Assembly: GCF_900141915.1 (NCBI RefSeq) | Contig: NZ_FQZG01000023.1 | Coordinates: forward strand, 1-55,551 | DNA: 55,551 bases | Reading direction: 5' to 3' | Source: Tessaracoccus bendigoensis DSM 12906 | GTDB taxonomy: Bacteria > Actinomycetota > Actinomycetes > Propionibacteriales > Propionibacteriaceae | Shown here: positions 51,921-55,551 of the stretch, one piece after another | How positions within the stretch are numbered: the stretch's first letter is position 1 | Layout of the letters: the number at the start of each line of letters is the position of its first letter | Notes under the pieces: model-generated | The model's input: the letters and a program-made list of their open reading frames with translations, nothing else | Told to the model about the DNA's origin: nothing | Database searches by the model: none | Translations under genes and position numbers: made by a program

Positions 51921-53370
51921 TGTGGTCCTCCGCTTCTCTCACAGCCACAGGAGGCTGCGCCGCACGCTGCGGCTGGGTCGATGTGACGGCGCCGAGCTGC
52001 GCCGGATGAGGAGCGCGGCGGATGTCGCCTGCCGGGTCGTACGGGTAGGACGGGTCCCCGGCCCCCATGCCGGAGGTGGTGTCGTTGACCAGCCCGGTGG
52101 CGCGGGCGCCGACCTGCTGGAACCCGTCTACGAGCTTCTTCGCGCCGAGGATCACCCCCGCCGCCACCACCCCCACCGGCCCAGCCACCGCACCCACACC
52201 AGCAGCACCAGCGGCCGCTCCCCCACCAGCTGCAGCACCCGCGCCGGCTGCAGCACCCCCAGCAACGCCAGCGGAGCCGCCCACGGCTCCCCCGGCTCCG
52301 CCGCCGCCGGCCCCCGCCGCGGCAGGGCTGAAGCTGGAGCTCTGCGCCGCGGCGGCACGGCTCGCGGTGGCCGACTCCCCCGCACCAGCAGCACCCCCAC
52401 CACCAGAGCCTCCGCTGCTGCGGGTCACAGCGGTGTGGGCGTGGCCGGCGGCCGAGGATGCGCCGGTGGTGCCGGCCAGGCCGGCGCGGAACGAGGCCCC
52501 GCTGGTGGTGCCCGGATCGACGAACGCCAACAGCCGGAACAGAGCCACCGGGGAGAGGGCCGCGACGGCGATCATCACCACCGACGGCAACGCCAAGGCG
52601 ACGGCCTCCTGGCCGGAGTCCTCCATCCCCAGCGAGACGCCGGTGGCCAGCTGCACCCCCAACCCGAGCATGAGCGTCATCAACAGCGGCGCGATAGCGG
52701 CGGCATGGAACCAGCGAAACGCCTTCCAGAACCATGATTCGAACGGCCTGTACATCAACCCGGCCGCGGCGATCGGTGCGGTGGCGGCGATCACGATCAG
52801 CGACACCGCCCGACCCAACATCACCACCAGATGCGCCAACCCGGCCAACCACAACACCAACCCCAGCAGCAACAACACGGTGGCGGTGGTGCCGGTCATC
52901 ACGCCCTCGGTGAAATCCAGACCCGTCGGCTCCCACTCGCCCAGATCCGCTGTCCCCAGCAGCTGGATCCGCAGCGCCGTGTTGAGGCCCTCGACCGCGG
53001 TCACCAGTGCGGCGCCGTAGGTGTACCAGAGGGTGCACACCAGCAGAAACTTCACCGCCCCCCACATCGCAGCGGCGAGGGAGAGGGCGTCTCGGCGCAG
53101 CACGGTGCCGACCAGCTGCACGATCAGCAGGATCAGCGCCAGGGACAGGCCCAGCCAGAGGGTGAGGCCGTAGACCGACCACAGCGCAGACGAGGACCCG
53201 TCGGGGTTGAGGTTGGGGGTGAGGAACCAGTCCCCCAGCTGCAGGATCGCCCGCATCACCCACAACCCGGCCCCCCACACCGCCATGCAGATCGCCACCC
53301 ACGCATCCACCACAATCTGACCCCCCGCCGCGGCCAGATCACCGAACAACTCCCCGATCTGCTCCCACAT
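51901..53370 (-). CDS. VirB6/TrbL-like channel membrane protein
   Basis: ATG 53370 gives a 489-residue protein with about eight membrane helices in the first 320 residues and a very Gly/Ala-rich, disordered segment (about 325-410) before a soluble tail. This is the plan of VirB6/TrbL-like polytopic channel proteins. Its gene overlaps the SCO6880-family gene by 20 bases. Confidence 0.82.
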   Translation of the reverse strand: MWEQIGELFGDLAAAGGQIVVDAWVAICMAVWGAGLWVMRAILQLGDWFLTPNLNPDGSSSALWSVYGLTLWLGLSLALILLIVQLVGTVLRRDALSLAAAMWGAVKFLLVCTLWYTYGAALVTAVEGLNTALRIQLLGTADLGEWEPTGLDFTEGVMTGTTATVLLLLGLVLWLAGLAHLVVMLGRAVSLIVIAATAPIAAAGLMYRPFESWFWKAFRWFHAAAIAPLLMTLMLGLGVQLATGVSLGMEDSGQEAVALALPSVVMIAVAALSPVALFRLLAFVDPGTTSGASFRAGLAGTTGASSAAGHAHTAVTRSSGGSGGGGAAGAGESATASRAAAAQSSSFSPAAAGAGGGGAGGAVGGSAGVAGGAAAGAGAAAGGGAAAGAAGVGAVAGPVGVVAAGVILGAKKLVDGFQQVGARATGLVNDTTSGMGAGDPSYPYDPAGDIRRAPHPAQLGAVTSTQPQRAAQPPVAVREAEDHNGGTNL

Positions 53371-53371
53371 C

Positions 53372-54145
53372 TCAGGCGTCCCGCCATTGCAGCCAGCCCG
53401 CCGCGACAGCGAGTTCGGTGCCCGGCCACGTCGACGGCCCCGGCACCGGATGCGCACCCTCCGCGATCAGCCAGCGGCCGTCGACCCAGGTCATGCGTTC
53501 GCAGTGCCCATAGGCCAGGCGGGCCTGGTCGCGGAACGTGTAGGTGATCTCCACCAACACACACACCACATGCCAGCCGTCGCCGTCAGAGCCCTTCACC
53601 AGGCCCGCCGAAGGGATCACCGTCAGTGACGCCCCCGGTGGCAGACCTGCCGGCATCTTCCCGGCGGTCAGGAACGACTGAATCAACCCCAACACCGGCC
53701 ACGACCCCACCGAGCCAGTGGGGTCCTCGAACCAGGACTGCTGCACCCGCTGCGCATGACCCAGATCCATCGAGCCCAGGACGGAGACCAGGATCTCCCC
53801 CAACTGCCCCACCGCACCCTCCGCCGTCTGTGGGTAGCCAGTCGGGATCCCCTCCGCCCCGACCTGATCAACCAGGGGAATGTTGATCGTCGGCAACGGG
53901 CCGAGGGCAGGGGTGCCGCCCGTCGCGTCCGCCGGCGACGCCTCCAGCATCGGGGCGGCCGCGATCTCATCGCGGATCGAGACGCCGCCGGCCGGCAGCG
54001 AATCGACGACCCTCGCCGTCGTGGGGGTGGTGGGGTCGTCAGCGACGGCGAAGTAGACGGCGAACCCCAGGCCGGAGAGCAGCAGCAACGCCACCGACGT
54101 GACGGCGGCCAGCAAGGTGAGGTGCGCGCGATCAGGCCGGATCAT
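53372..54145 (-). CDS. Membrane-anchored T4SS protein (VirB8/TcpC-like)
   Basis: ATG 54145 gives 257 residues: one N-terminal helix (about 10-33), a flexible stretch (40-75), a helical part and a C-terminal NTF2-like beta domain (DGWHVVCVLVEITYTFRDQ, MTWVDGRWLIAEG). The single-helix-plus-NTF2 plan is that of VirB8/TcpC channel proteins. It lies two bases after the small membrane protein gene. Confidence 0.7.
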   Translation of the reverse strand: MIRPDRAHLTLLAAVTSVALLLLSGLGFAVYFAVADDPTTPTTARVVDSLPAGGVSIRDEIAAAPMLEASPADATGGTPALGPLPTINIPLVDQVGAEGIPTGYPQTAEGAVGQLGEILVSVLGSMDLGHAQRVQQSWFEDPTGSVGSWPVLGLIQSFLTAGKMPAGLPPGASLTVIPSAGLVKGSDGDGWHVVCVLVEITYTFRDQARLAYGHCERMTWVDGRWLIAEGAHPVPGPSTWPGTELAVAAGWLQWRDA

Positions 54146-54147
54146 GG

Positions 54148-54480
54148 CTAGCGGGTAACGCAGCCGTCGCCGAGGAACCCCGACAAGATGCCCGGGATCA
54201 CGAGGTAGAGCAGGGCGGCGCCGAGGACGACGAACACCCCGATCAGGCCGCCCTTCGACACGTGCGGCATCGAGAACACCTTGCCCATGATCACCGCCGC
54301 CACCGCCGCCAGGATCCCCGCCGGGAACGCCACCCACACCAGAGCCCACGAGAACCAGCCCAGGAACTCGTCCACCAGGACCTGCGCCCCCGCCGGCGCC
54401 ACCGGGCACACCATCCCCCGCCCCTCCGCAGGCACCACCACACCCGCAGACACGGCCTCGGCTACGAACTGAACGATCAT
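54148..54480 (-). CDS. Small membrane protein of the conjugation operon (VirB2/TrbC-like candidate)
   Basis: ATG 54480, in an ATGA overlap with the ParA-like gene, gives a 110-residue protein with two strong membrane helices (about 39-66 and 77-101). Size and topology fit pilin-like VirB2/TrbC proteins of conjugation systems, but no diagnostic residue is present. Confidence 0.6.
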   Translation of the reverse strand: MIVQFVAEAVSAGVVVPAEGRGMVCPVAPAGAQVLVDEFLGWFSWALVWVAFPAGILAAVAAVIMGKVFSMPHVSKGGLIGVFVVLGAALLYLVIPGILSGFLGDGCVTR

Positions 54481-55217
54481 GAAATTTCCTCCACACACGA
54501 CTTGATAACATCGACCGCGGACCGCAGCCGACGAGGAAGCGGATCGGCAGTAACCCCACCAACCCGAAGAGACGCACATTCCGGCACCAGCAGCAGCCGC
54601 CCCTCGGCCGCTGCCGCGGCGCGCAGCCTCGGCCCGCACACCGAACCGACCGGCTTGGGCAGCACCCTTCCCGGGACACCGGTGATCACCGGCACCACCC
54701 GCACACCTTCGAGGGTGTCGAGGCGGGCGTTGAGACGCCGAACGCTCGGCACCGAACACGCCGCCACCACTACCAACACCGACACCGCCGGCAGAGGCTC
54801 GGCCCAAGCGCCGAGGTCCAGGACCGTGACCCCTGCGCTGGTGTCGGGGAGGATCGTGGCGTCGGGGTCGGTGCGGCGCTCGAGCCGCAGCCCATCGCGG
54901 GACCCGATACTCCAACCGTCCTCGAGGCCGAGTTCAGCCGACGACGCGGCCGCCAACCCCGAGGTGTGCGGCGCGGTGAGCTCCACCAGGCGGCCGGCGC
55001 CGAGGGCCTCGGCGATCGCCAACGCCACGGTCGTGGTCCCCACACCACCCGAGACACCGACCACGCCCACCACCACCTCAGCCGCAGCTGGCAGCTCCGC
55101 CATCGCTGCTGCGGTGGCCGTTTCGGGTCCGGGGGTCGGGTCGGTGGTGAAAGCGCCGGAGTGGAGGGCGGTGTAGGCGGCGCGCAGCTCAGCCAGCGAG
55201 AACGTGGCGGTGGTCAT
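54477..55217 (-). CDS. ParA/CpaE/MinD-like ATPase of the conjugation operon
   Basis: The 246-residue protein has a deviant Walker A motif (VSGGVGTTTVA, about residues 55-65) and a switch-like VTVLDLGAW (about 130-138). It belongs to the SIMIBI class (ParA/MinD). Actinobacterial conjugation operons often open with such a gene, perhaps for polar placement of the machine. Its start overlaps the stop of an upstream gene of which only the end is left. Confidence 0.75.
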   Translation of the reverse strand: MTTATFSLAELRAAYTALHSGAFTTDPTPGPETATAAAMAELPAAAEVVVGVVGVSGGVGTTTVALAIAEALGAGRLVELTAPHTSGLAAASSAELGLEDGWSIGSRDGLRLERRTDPDATILPDTSAGVTVLDLGAWAEPLPAVSVLVVVAACSVPSVRRLNARLDTLEGVRVVPVITGVPGRVLPKPVGSVCGPRLRAAAAAEGRLLLVPECASLRVGGVTADPLPRRLRSAVDVIKSCVEEIS

Positions 55218-55240
55218 CGCTGCGCCCCCAAGGCGGCCTT
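55214..55240 (-). pseudogene. 3' remnant of the gene upstream of the ParA-like ATPase
   Basis: The codons AAG-GCC-GCC-TTG-GGG-GCG-CAG-CGA-TGA (KAALGAQR) end in an ATGA overlap with the ParA-like gene, as in the rest of the operon. Unique sequence stops here because the terminal repeat begins at 55241; the frame happens to stay open inside the repeat. So the operon was cut by the repeat. Confidence 0.6.
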
Positions 55241-55551
55241 CAGCCTGAATCCGTGGATTGGCTTTCGGACGGGTTTCTGGAGGGCATGGTCCCGGTGTTT
55301 TGACGCTGTTGTGATTTTGGGCGTGATGGATCTGCTGGTTTGCCCAGCTTTTCCACTTTGTTTGGTTCCTTGGGTTTGGCCTGGCGGGGGCGGGATGGGC
55401 AGGTCAGGCTGATAGTGGTGGCCCGGTGGTGGAGGGGAACACGCTTCGCCAGAGTTGTAGCCATTGGGGTGCCCATGGCCAATGCTCGGGCAGGTGGAGC
55501 CAGGGTCGGCGTTGTGGACGGGCCAGTCGTGCAGGCACGTTGATGATCTGG
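55241..55551. repeat. Right copy of the 311-bp terminal inverted repeat
   Basis: Exact inverted copy of 1-311. It borders on the ParA-like gene region and replaces the upstream part of the conjugation operon. Confidence 0.95.

Noticed and set aside
1-55551. Replication origin, relaxase or replication initiator
   Set aside because: I looked for iterons, relaxase His motifs and Rep-like proteins and saw none; the genes may lie outside the window.

Overview
The window is high-GC DNA with actinobacterial traits: many GTG starts, 4-bp ATGA or GTGA gene overlaps, and a type IV secretion operon built around SCO6880-family and VirB4-like proteins. It looks like an accessory element (plasmid or integrative conjugative element) of an actinomycete, possibly a Propionibacteriales or Micrococcales member; the genus cannot be read from the sequence alone. 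No rRNA, tRNA, CRISPR array, replication initiator or relaxase was found. The two ends of the window are a perfect 311-bp inverted repeat (1-311 and 55241-55551).

Layout. 312-3050: a small membrane protein, an RHH antitoxin/BrnT-like toxin pair, and a Cre-sized tyrosine recombinase with a partner gene and a lox-shaped site (3016-3051). 3239-35152: a very large copper and heavy-metal resistance island. It holds a YVTN-repeat lipoprotein; an SHOCT/PepSY-like/two-component operon; CueP; a CmtR-like sensor with a P1B-4 ATPase and a CDF exporter; two thioredoxin/CcdA redox modules; a second two-component system; a DUF305 lipoprotein; a YHS-like Cys/His-rich protein; an Lgt paralogue; an ABC exporter; two CopZ-like proteins; a type II (archaeal-type) GAPDH; a CPD-motif P1B ATPase; a DMT permease; a cupredoxin-CopA-YHS fusion; CsoR; a DUF2933 protein; and a PfkB-like/PaaK-like gene pair. 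35106-40673: a peptide/nickel-type ABC importer with a frameshifted binding protein, and an OsmC protein. 40790-43522: a tyrosinase fused to a von Willebrand A domain. 44224-55217: a leftward conjugation (T4SS) operon, cut at its upstream end by the right terminal repeat.

The most notable result is regulatory. At least eleven places in the metal island carry the same direct repeat, TTGAYC and YTGACC with an 11-bp period, and in ten of them an extended -10-like hexamer lies 36-38 bp further on. This is the shape of an OmpR-family response-regulator activated promoter, and the two paralogous response regulators in the window are the obvious candidates. Three of these promoters also carry a CsoR-type operator just after the -10, so the ABC exporter, the GAPDH/CPD-ATPase block and the CopA block appear to be activated by a response regulator and repressed by CsoR. 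The regulon would join lipoproteins and a dedicated Lgt, copper export, copper-binding YHS/HMA/cupredoxin parts, disulfide chemistry and an alternative glycolytic enzyme. One such promoter, with the first ten codons of copA, was duplicated and now stands before the GAPDH and the CPD-type ATPase.
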